Positions 18,270-27,437 are shown, numbered from the stretch's first letter. The stretch is DNA of 64,000 nucleotides from Acidobacteriota bacterium (GCA_947465645.1 CANIBQ010000001.1:62001-126000); one strand, 5' to 3'. Notes: generated from the letters alone by a model not told the origin. Numbers and translations are program-made.

Positions 18270-20978
18270 GTGATCCGCTTCGCTCTTCGGTCCCGCCCGT
18301 ATAATCCACATCGTCTGGCCCTTACCCCCGGTGCTCGCCTCGGTCCCTACGAAGTCCTCGCCCAGATCGGCGTGGGCGGCATGGGCGAGGTGTACAAGGC
18401 CACCGACACCAACCTGAAGCGCGCAGTCGCTATTAAGGTGCTGCCCGCGTCTCTGGCTGCGGACGCCGATCGGCTGGCTCGCTTCCAGCGTGAAGCAGAA
18501 GTCCTCGCCGCGCTCAATCATTCGAACATCGCGGCGATTTATGGCCTGGAGCGATCAGGCGTCACGACAGCGCTGGTGATGGAACTGGTCGAAGGCCCGA
18601 CCCTTGCGGATCGGATCACGCGGGGCGCCATCCCTCTCGACGAGGCGCTGCCCATCGCGAAGCAGATCGCCGAGGCGCTCGAAGCGGCCCACGAGCAGGG
18701 CATCATCCACCGCGATCTCAAGCCCGCGAACATCAAAGTGCGCTCCGACGGCACGGTGAAGGTGTTGGACTTCGGATTGGCGAAAGCGACTGAGCCGACT
18801 GGCACGATGTCGGCGGGCGCGTCTCAGTCCCCGACGATCACGACGCCGGGGATGACGCAGGCGGGGATGATCTTGGGCACCGCCGCGTACATGAGCCCCG
18901 AACAGGCGCGCGGGAGCGACGCGGACAAGCGTGCGGACCTGTGGGCCTTCGGCGTGGTGCTGTGGGAGACGCTCACCGGGACACGGCCGTTCGACGGAGC
19001 AACCGTCTCCGACACGCTCGCATCCGTGCTGAAGACGGAGCCCGAGTGGAATGTGCTGGCGCCGGGGACGCCCGCCGCCGTCCGCCGCCTGCTACGTCAC
19101 TGCCTACAGAAAGATCGCAAACGCCGTCTCGATTCGGCTGCGGCCGCGCGACTGGAGATCGAGGAGGCGATGGCCCAGCCGTCAACCGTCGAAGGCGGGG
19201 TCACGTGGTCCGCGTCGCCGGCGTCACGGGGACGCCCGGCATGGATGACCGCACTCGCCGTCGCCGCCGTCCTCGTGGCCGCGGTACTGGCCATTCCCGC
19301 GGTGCTACATCTGCGCGAGGTGCCGCCGCCGTCGCCACCCGAAGTGCGTCTCGAAATCAACACACCGCCGACGACGGCTCCGACGTCATTGGCGATCTCG
19401 CCCGACGGGCGGACCATTGTCTTCGTCGCCACTTCCGAAGGCCAATCACGGTTGTGGCTGCGTGTGCTGGATTCCGTAGAGGCACGCCCGTTGACGGGCA
19501 CCAATGGTGCACAAAATCCCTTTTGGTCGCCGGACAGCCGGTCCGTCGGTTTCTTTGCGGATAGCAGGCTCAAGCGGATCGACATCGTCGACGGCGGATC
19601 AGTTCAAACACTCGCGAACGCCAACAGAGGCACCGGCGGTGCGTGGAACCGCAACAGCGTGATCCTCTTTACGACGCTTGGTGACCCGATTTTTCGTGTT
19701 TCGGACACGGGTGGTGAGCCTGTCGCAGTCACGCAACTCAAGACTGGGCAGGGCAGTCACTTTTCACCACAATTTCTGCCCGATGGTCGCCACTTCCTCT
19801 ATTGGGTGCGAGGCAATTCCGACGTGAGGGGTATTTATGTCAGTGAGCTTGGAAGCGCAGAATCCCGACGCTTACTTGATGCGGATCCGGGTGCAAAATA
19901 CGTGTCCTCCGGGCACCTGCTGTTCCTTCGTCGGGACACGCTGTTTGCGCAAGACTTCGATCCGATCCGGCTGGAGCTGACTGGGAATCCCTTTCCTATT
20001 GCTGAACAAGTAGCGAGCAATCTCGGCTCAGGGATATCCGTATCCGGCGCAGGATCCATCGCCTTTCGGACGAGTTCAGCGAACGCTCAGCGGCAGTTCG
20101 TCTGGTTCGATCGGTCCGGCAGGGAACTCAGTAAAGCGGGCGATTCCGTTAGCACACCCTTGTCGGCCCCGTCGCTTTCACTCGATGGCCAGCGTGTGGC
20201 TCTCTACCGAGCCTTGGATGGGAATACCGATGTTTGGTTATTCGAAACGAAACGCGGCGTGCTTAGCCGGTTTACGTCTGACGTAGCGGATGACGTTGGC
20301 CCCGTCTGGTCTCCGGATGGTGACCGCATCGTCTTCAGTTCGAACCGGAAGGGCATAGCCGATCTTTACGAGAAGTCGGCTACTGCCGGAGGGAGTGAGG
20401 ATCTCTTGCTGTCGACAGCTCAGGACAAGACGGCAATGGACTGGTCGCCCGACGGCCGCTTCCTGCTCTTTCACAGTGAGGACGCGAAGAGAAGCTTTGA
20501 CATCTGGGCCTTGCCGATGGGTGGAAACGGGAAGCCATTCCCGATCGTGCAGACGGATTTCGCCGACGAGCGGGCGCAATTCTCGCCTGACGGCAAGTGG
20601 ATCGCGTACCAGTCGGATGAGTCGGGCCGGGTTGAGATCTACGTCCACCCGTTTCCCGGCCCCGGAAACAGGTGGCCAATTTCTACAAACGGCGGCAGTC
20701 AAGTGCATTGGCGGCGTGATGGTAAGGAAATGTTCTACGTCGCCTTGGATGGCCGGCTCATGGCGGTTCCGATCAAAGTCGCAATGAACGGCGGAGCCCC
20801 CGAAGTCGGCACGCCTGTAACGCTGTTCGCGCCCCGGCTCGGCGGCGCGGTGCAGCAAGCCGATTATCGTCACCAATACATGGTTTCTTCGGACGGCGAT
20901 CGGTTCCTGGTAGCCACTGTCACGGAACAAGCCAATTCGCCCATCACGGTCATACTGAACTGGAAGCCTCAGCCCTAG
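18270..20978 (+). CDS. Ser/Thr protein kinase with C-terminal TolB/WD40-like propeller
   Basis: Up to 902 residues from GTG at 18270. Homology begins only at [15 protein letters not shown], whose CTG codon (18315) lies 9 bases after a perfect TATAAT at 18300-18305, so translation may really start there. Kinase domain: glycine loop [16 protein letters not shown] lysine, [10 protein letters not shown] (about 147) and DFGLAK (about 167). A transmembrane helix ([20 protein letters not shown]) lies at about 325-345. The remaining 550 residues are propeller repeats ([40 protein letters not shown]), predicted extracytoplasmic. This one-component membrane kinase layout is common in Acidobacteriota. 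The ligand and targets are unknown. Confidence 0.93.
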   Translation: MIRFALRSRPYNPHRLALTPGARLGPYEVLAQIGVGGMGEVYKATDTNLKRAVAIKVLPASLAADADRLARFQREAEVLAALNHSNIAAIYGLERSGVTTALVMELVEGPTLADRITRGAIPLDEALPIAKQIAEALEAAHEQGIIHRDLKPANIKVRSDGTVKVLDFGLAKATEPTGTMSAGASQSPTITTPGMTQAGMILGTAAYMSPEQARGSDADKRADLWAFGVVLWETLTGTRPFDGATVSDTLASVLKTEPEWNVLAPGTPAAVRRLLRHCLQKDRKRRLDSAAAARLEIEEAMAQPSTVEGGVTWSASPASRGRPAWMTALAVAAVLVAAVLAIPAVLHLREVPPPSPPEVRLEINTPPTTAPTSLAISPDGRTIVFVATSEGQSRLWLRVLDSVEARPLTGTNGAQNPFWSPDSRSVGFFADSRLKRIDIVDGGSVQTLANANRGTGGAWNRNSVILFTTLGDPIFRVSDTGGEPVAVTQLKTGQGSHFSPQFLPDGRHFLYWVRGNSDVRGIYVSELGSAESRRLLDADPGAKYVSSGHLLFLRRDTLFAQDFDPIRLELTGNPFPIAEQVASNLGSGISVSGAGSIAFRTSSANAQRQFVWFDRSGRELSKAGDSVSTPLSAPSLSLDGQRVALYRALDGNTDVWLFETKRGVLSRFTSDVADDVGPVWSPDGDRIVFSSNRKGIADLYEKSATAGGSEDLLLSTAQDKTAMDWSPDGRFLLFHSEDAKRSFDIWALPMGGNGKPFPIVQTDFADERAQFSPDGKWIAYQSDESGRVEIYVHPFPGPGNRWPISTNGGSQVHWRRDGKEMFYVALDGRLMAVPIKVAMNGGAPEVGTPVTLFAPRLGGAVQQADYRHQYMVSSDGDRFLVATVTEQANSPITVILNWKPQP
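18300..18305 (+). promoter_or_regulatory. Perfect TATAAT inside the annotated kinase 5' end
   Basis: Consensus -10 located 30 bases downstream of the GTG usually chosen and 9 bases before the codon where kinase homology begins. It supports a leaderless start at a CTG (18315) rather than the upstream GTG. Confidence 0.5.
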
Positions 20979-21209
20979 AACCTGCACCATTCTTTCGACT
21001 TGAGCATTGTCCTCAACAGAGCTGAGGGATTGAACGTTGAATCCCGCTGCCGCGCAATTACTCTTTACTAGTCGCCCAGAGTTTACTGATGCCGGCGGAG
21101 GACCTCCTGAATGGCCAGGTCTGGGGCAGGGCTCCCGCGGTGCAGAGCGCGCCGCCCCCCCGGCAACGGGCCAGTAGCACCGATCCGCTCACGGCACCAT
21201 ACGGCCCAG

Positions 21210-21845
21210 ATGAAGGTTTACGAACACAACGACCCGGACTCCTTGATCCCTCGGTCTCACCCTTGGATAGACGGTGAATCCGAGCCGGCACACAGGTATT
21301 ACGATTTTCGCACCAGCCCTGAACTCATCCGGTCATCGCTTGAGGATATGCAGGAGTGGAGCGCCTACCCTGCGACGGAGACCTTCTATCGGCTCCTTGA
21401 GTGGCTCAATGGCTCCGAGTCGGTCTTTGAGTCCAATGACTGTGCCTTTAGCGGCGCGATCGCCAATACGAGTGCTCAGTTCTCCAAGCGCCTGCAGTGT
21501 TCCGGCCGCCTGATGATTCTCTACCGAAACCTGGCATTGAATACATCGCCGAAGCAGATTCACTGGTTGACCAACGCCGCCGCTCATGCCTTGAGACGAA
21601 CCGATCAAGCATTCGAATGGGGTGCCATCGGCGCCACGATCATGCCGGTCAGATTTACGACCCTGCCGGGGCCGCCGGAACTGCAACGGGGGCAGCAGCT
21701 CATGTTGTCGTTTTGGGCTTGGGGAGACGATGCGCTTGAGGTAATGACCAACCTTGATCGCACATTTCGCAACGTGACGGTGGCACTTCGAAAGTTATCC
21801 GATGAGATCCGCCACTCATCGCCGGCCACCACATCGGACGATTAA
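21210..21845 (+). CDS. Unrecognised soluble protein, atypical composition
   Basis: 211 residues from the ATG at 21210 (MKVYEHNDPDSLIPRSHPWI). The frame stays open upstream but loses protein character. It is soluble, with aromatic-rich N-terminus (RYYDFRTSPELIRSSLEDMQEW), a helical middle (WLTNAAAHALRRTDQAFEWG) and a beta-like stretch (IGATIMPVRFTTLPGPPELQ). No motif was recognised. Third-position GC is clearly lower than in the core genes, consistent with recent transfer. There is no obvious partner: a kinase lies upstream and a sigma/anti-sigma pair converges from downstream. Confidence 0.6.
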   Translation: MKVYEHNDPDSLIPRSHPWIDGESEPAHRYYDFRTSPELIRSSLEDMQEWSAYPATETFYRLLEWLNGSESVFESNDCAFSGAIANTSAQFSKRLQCSGRLMILYRNLALNTSPKQIHWLTNAAAHALRRTDQAFEWGAIGATIMPVRFTTLPGPPELQRGQQLMLSFWAWGDDALEVMTNLDRTFRNVTVALRKLSDEIRHSSPATTSDD

Positions 21846-22048
21846 CCTCGCAGCCTGGGTACGCACGTCCCACCGAGGCTATAGACCGGCCCGGTCGGCT
21901 TCAATTCACTTCTTCATCAATACGACCTCGCGCGGGATAGGCCAACTGTAGTCGCCTTGTGGAGACCGATCGCGACGTCGAGGGTCGATCACCAGATCGG
22001 CGTTGATCGGGACCTGTCCAGCCCCGGGCTTCGCTCGGCACAGGATTG

Positions 22049-22624
22049 TCACGCGGGTGGCGTCGACGCTGAGTGGTCGAGCACGTACCTGCCGAGTTCG
22101 GCGCGCGTGGCGCCGGCGGACGCGAGCGTGAGCTGCAGCCGCATGGATGGCATCTGACGCACGACGGCGGCAGGCGTGGCCCAGAGCACCTCGCCGTCCG
22201 GCCCGGACACGGGCACGTCGTCGGCCTCACCGATCGGCGAGTCTCCGGGCCCCGTCACCGACAGCGTCACGGTGTCCACGCCGGAGAAGTCGGCACGCAG
22301 GGCGGCGACGACGAGATCGTCGCCGGGAAAGACGGCACACGGCACCGTCTCGCCCGGCAAGAGCGAATAGAGGCGCACATGGACGCCGTCACGCTGCATG
22401 CGGTTGAGCAGGGCGCGGGACACAATCCCCGAGACGCGCCCTTGACGCGCAAGCGCCGCCAGCCCCGTCCCGAGTAACGCCATGTGGTGCAGACGCGCCG
22501 AGCACTCGCCGCACGCGAACAGATGCTCCTCGACACCATCCATCTCGTCACTGTCCGCCAGGTCACGCGCCCAGTAATCGAGCAGTGTCCCATCGGGAAT
22601 CGGCGCGTTGCATCTCGGCATCAT
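22049..22624 (-). CDS. Zinc-finger anti-sigma-like protein (ZAS motif)
   Basis: 191 residues from the ATG at 22624, which overlaps the sigma-factor stop as ATGA, so the two are translationally coupled. The N-terminal 60 residues hold the HX3CX2C anti-sigma signature (H34, C38, C41 in EEHLFACGEC). No transmembrane helix is seen, unlike most such anti-sigmas. The C-terminal 120 residues are beta-rich (GVDTVTLSVTGPGDSP, RLQLTLASAGATRAELGRYV), perhaps a sensory or binding domain. It probably sequesters the ECF sigma factor encoded just upstream and may act as a soluble redox- or metal-responsive switch; this is inference from context and motif. Confidence 0.8.
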   Translation of the reverse strand: MMPRCNAPIPDGTLLDYWARDLADSDEMDGVEEHLFACGECSARLHHMALLGTGLAALARQGRVSGIVSRALLNRMQRDGVHVRLYSLLPGETVPCAVFPGDDLVVAALRADFSGVDTVTLSVTGPGDSPIGEADDVPVSGPDGEVLWATPAAVVRQMPSMRLQLTLASAGATRAELGRYVLDHSASTPPA

Positions 22625-23190
22625 TGCACCACCTCGCGGGACGTCATACACGTGCGAAGGCGCTCGATCGCGCGGTGCCGGATCACCCGGACGTTGCCTT
22701 CCTTGATCCCAATCTCCTTACCCACCTCGCTCGCCGTCTTCTCCGCATAGAAGGTCAGGAGGACGACCACGCGTTCGCGGCCGGCGAGCCTGGCGAGGCA
22801 CGTTTCGAGGCGGTCGACGTCGAGCGTGGCGTCACCCACTGAGGCTTCGACCATGTCCGGGACCATAAAGGCTTCGCGCAGCTTCTCGCGCCGCCACTCC
22901 AGCCGCTTCAGGTCTTTCGCCATCGTTCGGCTCACGCCGAGGACAAACGACGCGATCTGATCGGCATCGCGAACCGATCCGCCCCGCAACTTCTCGATCG
23001 TCAGGAGCATCACCTGCTGGACCAGATCGCGCGCCGCGTCCTCATCGCGCAGATGGCGAAGCCCGTACAGCCGCACGCGTGGGGCCAAGCGCCGATACAA
23101 CTCGCTCTCGGCCGCCTCGGCCGACCCGGGCGCGCGCGCCGCGACCGCGCGTGCGAGATCGCCGTCACTGGAGTCGACGATCGTCGGCAT
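22621..23190 (-). CDS. ECF-type RNA polymerase sigma factor
   Basis: 189 residues. Region 2 is at about 30-100 (ELYRRLAPRVRLYGLRHLRD, DEDAARDLVQQVMLLTIEKL) and region 4 at about 125-180 (LARLAGRERVVVLLTFYAEK, ASEVGKEIGIKEGNVRVIRH). Region 3 is absent, as in group 4 sigma factors. It directs RNA polymerase to a small regulon and is coupled to the ZAS-type protein at 22049. The target may include the pair's own promoter. Codon use is closer to the core genome than that of the neighbouring gene at 21210. Confidence 0.9.
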   Translation of the reverse strand: MPTIVDSSDGDLARAVAARAPGSAEAAESELYRRLAPRVRLYGLRHLRDEDAARDLVQQVMLLTIEKLRGGSVRDADQIASFVLGVSRTMAKDLKRLEWRREKLREAFMVPDMVEASVGDATLDVDRLETCLARLAGRERVVVLLTFYAEKTASEVGKEIGIKEGNVRVIRHRAIERLRTCMTSREVVQ

Positions 23191-23251
23191 TCGCCGCTGA
23201 CGGTACTACCCGCCCTTGCGCGCGGTCAATCGGACCGCGGGCCCGCTGAGT

Positions 23252-23995
23252 TCAGACCGTCGCGGTCGACACGCCGGTCACCTGCCGGATCACGTCTCCG
23301 CTCGCGATAAGCGCCGCCGCGCCGTCGCCGACAAACGTCGAGCCGTGCATGGCCGCCAGCGTGCGCGGCCGCAGCGCCGCGAGATTCGCCAGCTGCCGCT
23401 TCGTGTTCTCCGTGTACGGCACGTAGTCCATCAGCACGGGCGACTGTTGGTAGGTTTCGAACGCCTGTCGATACCGGGCCACGACGTCGCCGGTGGTCAC
23501 CGGCTCGACGTCGCCGAGCTGATGCATCAGGTCTGAGCACAGCAGCACCCGTTCGGTTTCCTCGAACAACACGCCCGCGTCCCACCCATGCGGCAGGTGC
23601 GGCGTCGGAACGAAGCGGAACCGGTGTCGTCCAGTCTCGAGGATCTCGTCCGGTTTCAGCCCGCGCGGCGGCCGATTCGAGAAGTCGGCGATGTTGATCA
23701 TCGCGCCGAGCTCTCCGCATACCGGCGTGGCGTTCGGGGCGGCCGCCAGCCATTCGTTGAGCGCGCCGCATTCATCGACCTCGAAGTGGCTCCAGCTGAT
23801 CCAGCGAAGGCTCGTGGGATCAATTAGCCTCGCAACTGCCTCGCGCACTGCCGGAAACATCCCGCGCATGCCCGTGTGAAATAGCAACGGCTCGTCGTCT
23901 TTCACGAGGAAATGATTGAATTGAAGGTCGAAGGCCGGCACGTACAGACAGATCCGATACAGGTCAGGGGCGATTTCGTCGATTCGCGCAGTCAT
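23252..23995 (-). CDS. MBL-fold di-iron (flavodiiron-like) protein
   Basis: 247 residues. The metal ligands follow the flavodiiron pattern: H70-x-E72-x-D74 (SHFEVDE), H133/H136 (PHLPHGWD), D155 (CSDLMHQ) and H217 (AAMHGS). This resembles the ODP subgroup, the oxygen-binding di-iron module. The His that normally follows HxExD is replaced by Glu75. No flavodoxin or rubredoxin domain is attached, so an external electron donor would be needed to reduce O2 or NO; alternatively it is a sensor. It is upstream of the ECF pair on the same strand with a 61-bp gap, possibly part of an oxygen or nitrosative stress response. Confidence 0.82.
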   Translation of the reverse strand: MTARIDEIAPDLYRICLYVPAFDLQFNHFLVKDDEPLLFHTGMRGMFPAVREAVARLIDPTSLRWISWSHFEVDECGALNEWLAAAPNATPVCGELGAMINIADFSNRPPRGLKPDEILETGRHRFRFVPTPHLPHGWDAGVLFEETERVLLCSDLMHQLGDVEPVTTGDVVARYRQAFETYQQSPVLMDYVPYTENTKRQLANLAALRPRTLAAMHGSTFVGDGAAALIASGDVIRQVTGVSTATV

Positions 23996-24628
23996 GCTGT
24001 GTCCTCCAGGCGCCTCTCGGCGTCAACATAGAGGAAGTGTCACGACACTGGTCACCGTTACACGGGGACACTAGGAAGTCCGTGCCCCGATCGCCCATTC
24101 GCCTGTAGCCCACGGAGGATAGGCAACATCAAGTCGCGATTCGTCGCTATGACGAGTCACTCTGCGTACGGCGGAATCTACGCGCCTCGCAACCTGGTGG
24201 GTATTGTCGCGAGATTAGTGTCCCCTGCCGTCATCAGTTCTGCTGAAGCTCCGGCGCGTGACCCGTTGTTCCGCTTGGCCTGCGGTTCGACGGCGCGGAC
24301 AAACGCTCGCGACGGCTCGACGACGATCGCCTCGTGAGCGGCGATGCTCCGCCTTCGCCACGGCTTCGGCGCGGCAAGTCCCAACGGAGTCTGCCCGGAC
24401 TCAGTCAGAAAAGCCGTCGCGGCGTTTTTGTCCTTCGCCGATCGCGCCGCTCACAGTCGGCCCGCGCCGGAACAACACGTCCCGCGCCGCAACGGCCATG
24501 ACTCCTGGCAGGTTAATACCCTTCTCTAACCACTGCGCCGTTACTCGCGGCTAATTTAATCGGCGGGTGATGGGGTAGGATTACCTCTTCCACATCCTGT
24601 TCTTCCTGCGCTTTTCAAGGGGGCAACC
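23996..24628. other. 633-bp intergenic region with palindromic repeat
   Basis: No credible gene on either strand. It contains one CGCCTTCGC..GCTTCGGCG-family hairpin at 24348-24376. Near its right end lie a TAGGAT-like -10 (about 24576) and an AAGGGGG ribosome site for the gene at 24629. The rest is unassigned. Confidence 0.6.
24348..24376. repeat. REP-like hairpin, CGCCTTCGC/GCTTCGGCG family
   Basis: CTCCGCCTTCGCCACGGCTT and its flank pair to form a short GC-rich hairpin. The same core occurs at 17617-17640, 17893-17925, 27264-27296 and 27406-27437. Confidence 0.7.
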
Positions 24629-25135
24629 ATGCAAGCCGACATTGCTAAAGCCATCGCTGATCATCTGCTCGCCGCGCTCGAATACGAGATCGGCATCACC
24701 ACAGGCGTGTTTGCCGCTGTGCCGGCTGACAAGCTGACGTACACGCCTCACCCATCGTCCAAGACCGCCATTGGACTGCTGCGGCACATCACGCTCGAGG
24801 ACGAGTGGCTGCTGACGGGCGTCGCCGATGGCGTCCTCGGCCCCATGCCAGAGGACTCGGACGCGTGCGGCATCATGACGCCGCAGGACGCCGTGGCTCG
24901 CTACAAGGAGCGGATTCCGAAGGTGATTGCGCAGCTGAAAGCGCTGCCTGGCGACGCGTTCACGCGGCAGGTGGACTTCTTTGGCAACCAGATGCCGGCG
25001 GTCGCGATTCTCTCGGTCGTCGTGCGCCACTCGACGCATCACCGCGGGCAACTGAGCACATATCTGCGGCCGATGGGCGGTAAGGTGCCGTCGATCTACG
25101 GTCCGAGCGCGGACACTGTCGTCGCCACGGCGTAG
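24629..25135 (+). CDS. DinB/YfiT-fold four-helix metal-binding protein
   Basis: 168 residues, preceded by AAGGGGG at 6 bases. The DinB-superfamily metal triad is complete: H53 (LLRHITLEDEW), H134 and H138 (RHSTHHRGQLSTYLRPMGGK). Family members act as thiol-dependent transferases or hydrolases with a catalytic divalent metal; the substrate is unknown. The name refers to the damage-inducible DinB of Bacillus, not to polymerase IV. A paralogue with the same C-terminal signature lies at 29263. Heptamer array E follows shortly after the stop. Confidence 0.88.
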   Translation: MQADIAKAIADHLLAALEYEIGITTGVFAAVPADKLTYTPHPSSKTAIGLLRHITLEDEWLLTGVADGVLGPMPEDSDACGIMTPQDAVARYKERIPKVIAQLKALPGDAFTRQVDFFGNQMPAVAILSVVVRHSTHHRGQLSTYLRPMGGKVPSIYGPSADTVVATA

Positions 25136-25521
25136 CGGGCTCTTGTCGGTGGTTGGCGGTTGGTCGTTATGCGTGTAACGACCGACTGCCAACAGATCTG
25201 AGCGGCATGCTGACGGAAGCAATGGCGCGGCGAGTCGAGATCAGATCGGTTCGCCGCAACCGTCATCGGCGTTGTGACGGCCGGATAGAAGTAGTCAGCG
25301 AATGACGCGGTGGAGGGCGAGATCCAAGCTCGTCGATAGTGTCGCTCGGCCACATCTTTCGCCAAATCAGGACGCTTCGCGTCGTCTTGCAACCGACGGC
25401 GCTCTACTTCCAAAGCCGCGACGATATCCCGATCGGTTGTTCGTCCAACGGACACATCCATGACAGTCGGAACCCGATCATCGAGCGAACGACGATTACG
25501 GACATTGCGGCCATCGGCCAT
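25096..25521 (-). CDS. Weak hypothetical reading frame
   Basis: About 141 residues from MADGRNVRNRRSL; an ATG 11 codons further upstream is possible. It has one helical, charged segment (DRDIVAALEVERRRLQDDAK) that looks protein-like, but the second half is irregular and the frame runs through array E and into the 3' end of the DinB-fold gene. It is probably a relic or a chance frame; the repeat-derived tail is not normal coding sequence. Confidence 0.2.
   Translation of the reverse strand: MADGRNVRNRRSLDDRVPTVMDVSVGRTTDRDIVAALEVERRRLQDDAKRPDLAKDVAERHYRRAWISPSTASFADYFYPAVTTPMTVAANRSDLDSPRHCFRQHAAQICWQSVVTRITTNRQPPTRARYAVATTVSALGP
25144..25192. repeat. Heptamer array E (GTTGGCG-type) after the DinB-fold gene
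   Basis: Left units GTCGGTG, GTTGGCG, GTTGGTC, GTTATGC and right units GTGTAAC, GACCGAC, TGCCAAC face each other; the centre GGTCGTTA/TAACGACC is a perfect stem. It starts 8 bases after the stop at 25135. Confidence 0.75.
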
Positions 25522-25947
25522 CGGGTTGATGTTGGGGCTCTCGGCACAGAACACACCAGCCTCCGAATCGCTGGGAATCAGTCCTGATTAGTCGCGAAGT
25601 GGCGAGCGACACCCCGGCTTGAGTTGGATAAACAGAACGGCGTTTATCGCGACTCAACGTTTTGATGAATCTGGCGAGCCGGCACGGACTTCGAGCAGGG
25701 CGCCGTGCGGGACAGCTTCTGCCTGGTAGTGGGGCAGTTTGACCCGAAGATCCCGCGAATCCGATTGGCAACAGCTTTTGGGAGTTCGGAGGTTCTGCTC
25801 CCGCGTTACTCGATCAAGGTTGGCGTCAGAAGCCATCCCGCGTCGCCTCCATTAGCTGAACATGCCACCGACCACCACTACGGCCGCTCTTGGTGTTCAC
25901 AACTGAACAGACGGCATCGGCCGCATTCTGCCAGTATCTGAGGGCAA
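25193..25947. other. Roughly 750-bp lower-GC region without a clear gene
   Basis: Apart from the weak minus-strand frame above, neither strand shows a frame with convincing codon bias, start or motif. The composition is less GC-rich than the core genes. It looks like decayed or acquired DNA. Confidence 0.5.
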
Positions 25948-26037
25948 ATGGACACCAACACACTCCTCATCATCGTCGTCGTGATCCTGCTCCTCGGCGG
26001 CGGCGGATTCTTCTACAGGGGCCGGGGCCGCCGGTAG
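25948..26037 (+). CDS. 29-residue single-pass membrane miniprotein
   Basis: MDTNTLLIIVVVILLLGGGG then FFYRGRGRR, stop. A 13-residue hydrophobic helix is followed by a Gly4 hinge, aromatics and a basic tail, with GAGGG a few bases before the ATG. This design matches very small membrane proteins annotated across proteobacteria and acidobacteria as short hypothetical or DUF3309-like proteins. The basic tail should stay in the cytoplasm. Function unknown. It is easily missed because of its length, but start, ribosome site and amphipathic layout argue that it is real. Confidence 0.65.
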   Translation: MDTNTLLIIVVVILLLGGGGFFYRGRGRR

Positions 26038-26423
26038 GCGGCTCGCGGCACCGAACGACACTAGTGGGCCGCGCGCTCGGGCGGATTGGGTGGCTGCAGA
26101 AACGCGCGGCGCTCGAAATGGGCTGTCGGAAGCGCAGTTCTCGCGGCTCGCCGGCACCGCACACCTCTCGCAACGCCGGCTTCGACTAGTCTGGCGAACC
26201 TTCGGTTAACGAGGCCGCTAATCCGGCCTGTCGTCTGACTATTGTCGCGGACCTGAACATCGTAGGGCCACCGCCGCAGCAGGAGCCTTCTGTCTTTCAT
26301 GGGCTCTTGCCGGTTGGCTTGGACGTCATCCGCGTCCTCCGCAGCGCAGGACCCGTGAGTTCGGCGCGCCTACCGAGTGGACATGACTTTACCCTGACCC
26401 TGCACTTTTGCCAGGATCCGCGC
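26038..26423. other. Spacer between the miniprotein and the DUF3010-like gene
   Basis: No gene supported. The plus-strand frame of the following gene stays open from 26307 but only becomes protein-like at 26424. No repeats recognised. Confidence 0.5.
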
Positions 26424-26888
26424 ATGATCTTCGGAGTGAGCCCCACCAAGGACGCAGTCGTTATCGCGCAAGCCACTGGCTCGGGCGAGACCTTCGCGAT
26501 CAAGTCGATCAGGTCGATTCAGTTCCAGGCGCAGTCCGGAGAATGTCTGACGGAGCTCCTGCAACGTCTTGTCGTCATATTCGAGCGCGGCGGCAAGCGC
26601 CGACGCTCGACAATCGCACTCCTGGGATCGTCGTCGGGTCGGTTCAAGTCTTCCATCGAAGCGATCAAGGCAGAAGCAATCACCGAACTTGCTGCGGCAG
26701 AGAGCGGACTGCCTGTCGTCAGGGTAACAGCCGCGAGTCTCAAGAAGGTCCTCGGTTGTGCGACAGGACAGAAATGGCAGGCCCGCGCAGGAGAACGTTT
26801 CAATCCGACGGGCCGCCATAAGAACTGGTCGCAAGGCGCGGCCGGCGCTGCGGCCGCGGCCCTCAAGGTCGTTGGGGGGAACACCTGA
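26424..26888 (+). CDS. RNase H-like fold protein resembling DUF3010, copy 1
   Basis: 154 residues from MIFGVSPTKDAVVIAQATG; upstream in-frame codons are not conserved in the paralogue. Layout: a first beta strand with glycine turn, basic GGKRRRSTIALLGSSSGRFK, a long helix (SSIEAIKAEAITELAAAESG), LPVVRVTAASLKKVLG, and a C-terminal helix ([15 protein letters not shown]). This order of strand, helix and strand matches RuvC/DUF3010 proteins of the RNase H clan, but the first-strand Asp and the C-terminal acidic pair of RuvC are missing, so nuclease activity is doubtful. A paralogue lies at 49754-50305. Assignment by pattern only. Confidence 0.7.
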   Translation: MIFGVSPTKDAVVIAQATGSGETFAIKSIRSIQFQAQSGECLTELLQRLVVIFERGGKRRRSTIALLGSSSGRFKSSIEAIKAEAITELAAAESGLPVVRVTAASLKKVLGCATGQKWQARAGERFNPTGRHKNWSQGAAGAAAAALKVVGGNT

Positions 26889-27039
26889 ACGGGCCCTCAG
26901 GGTGAGCCTGACGGGAATCGAGGTGCGACGGTTGTCACCGATTGGTCCCGAGTAGTCGCCAAGGGTTTAGCCAACAGCCGCGGTCCTCGCGATTCGGGCC
27001 GGGGGTGGGCTCACCTGGTGGCGTACTTCGAGTGCACCT

Positions 27040-27252
27040 CCGCCAACTATCGTCCGCAAAAAAATCCTGCAGACCCCCGACGGGTTCCGCGTGCATCTGC
27101 CTTCCGACGCGTCGGGATACGTCTTCTCGATCAAGGACCAGCGCGATCCCTGTCACTACGGCGTGTTCTCGGACGCAGAGGGGCGACTCTACGAGAGCTC
27201 GCCGCAGGTCCCGCAACGCGAGCCGACAGCGGCATGCCCGCGGCGTCGCTGT
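27040..27252 (+). pseudogene. C-terminal gene fragment cut off by a REP element
   Basis: In the frame that includes 27091 the translation reads IVRKKILQTPDGFRVHLPSD, then ASGYVFSIKDQRDPCHYGVF and SDAEGRLYESSPQVPQREPT. It is well balanced and protein-like, quite unlike the surrounding shadow frames. It has no usable start upstream and runs straight into the nested REP at 27253, after which the translation is repeat-derived. It therefore looks like the surviving internal or C-terminal part of a decayed gene. Family not recognised. Confidence 0.45.
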
Positions 27253-27318
27253 CACGGTCCGGCTTCCACCTTCGCCGCTGCGCGGCTTCGGCGGACAAGG
27301 AAGCCGGACACTACGCAT
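27253..27318. repeat. Nested REP element, copy 2 (inverted)
   Basis: Reverse complement of 17878-17943 with one visible mismatch over about 66 bases, including flanks GCGTAGTG and GGACCGT. Outer CCGGCTTCC/GGAAGCCGG arms enclose the CGCCTTCGC-type hairpin. Confidence 0.9.
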
Positions 27319-27372
27319 GAAATAGGCCGATCTGAAGGTCCGCCTCTACTTTAGAAATCCTAGATTGCTTGT

Positions 27373-27437
27373 GGTGAATGCTTCGCATTCACCGGGAAGC
27401 CTGACCCGCCTTCGCCACTTCGTGGCTTCGGCGCGGC
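27373..27437. repeat. Paired hairpins: GGTGAATGC palindrome and CGCCTTCGC element
   Basis: GGTGAATGC-ttc-GCATTCACC (27373-27393) is a perfect 9-bp stem. It is followed by CGCCTTCGCCACTTCGTGGC and its extension to 27437, which forms a second hairpin. Confidence 0.8.

Noticed and set aside
21901..22230. 109-residue minus-strand frame left of the anti-sigma gene
   Set aside because: Cys/Pro/Arg-rich shadow overlapping the anti-sigma coding end; no start signal.
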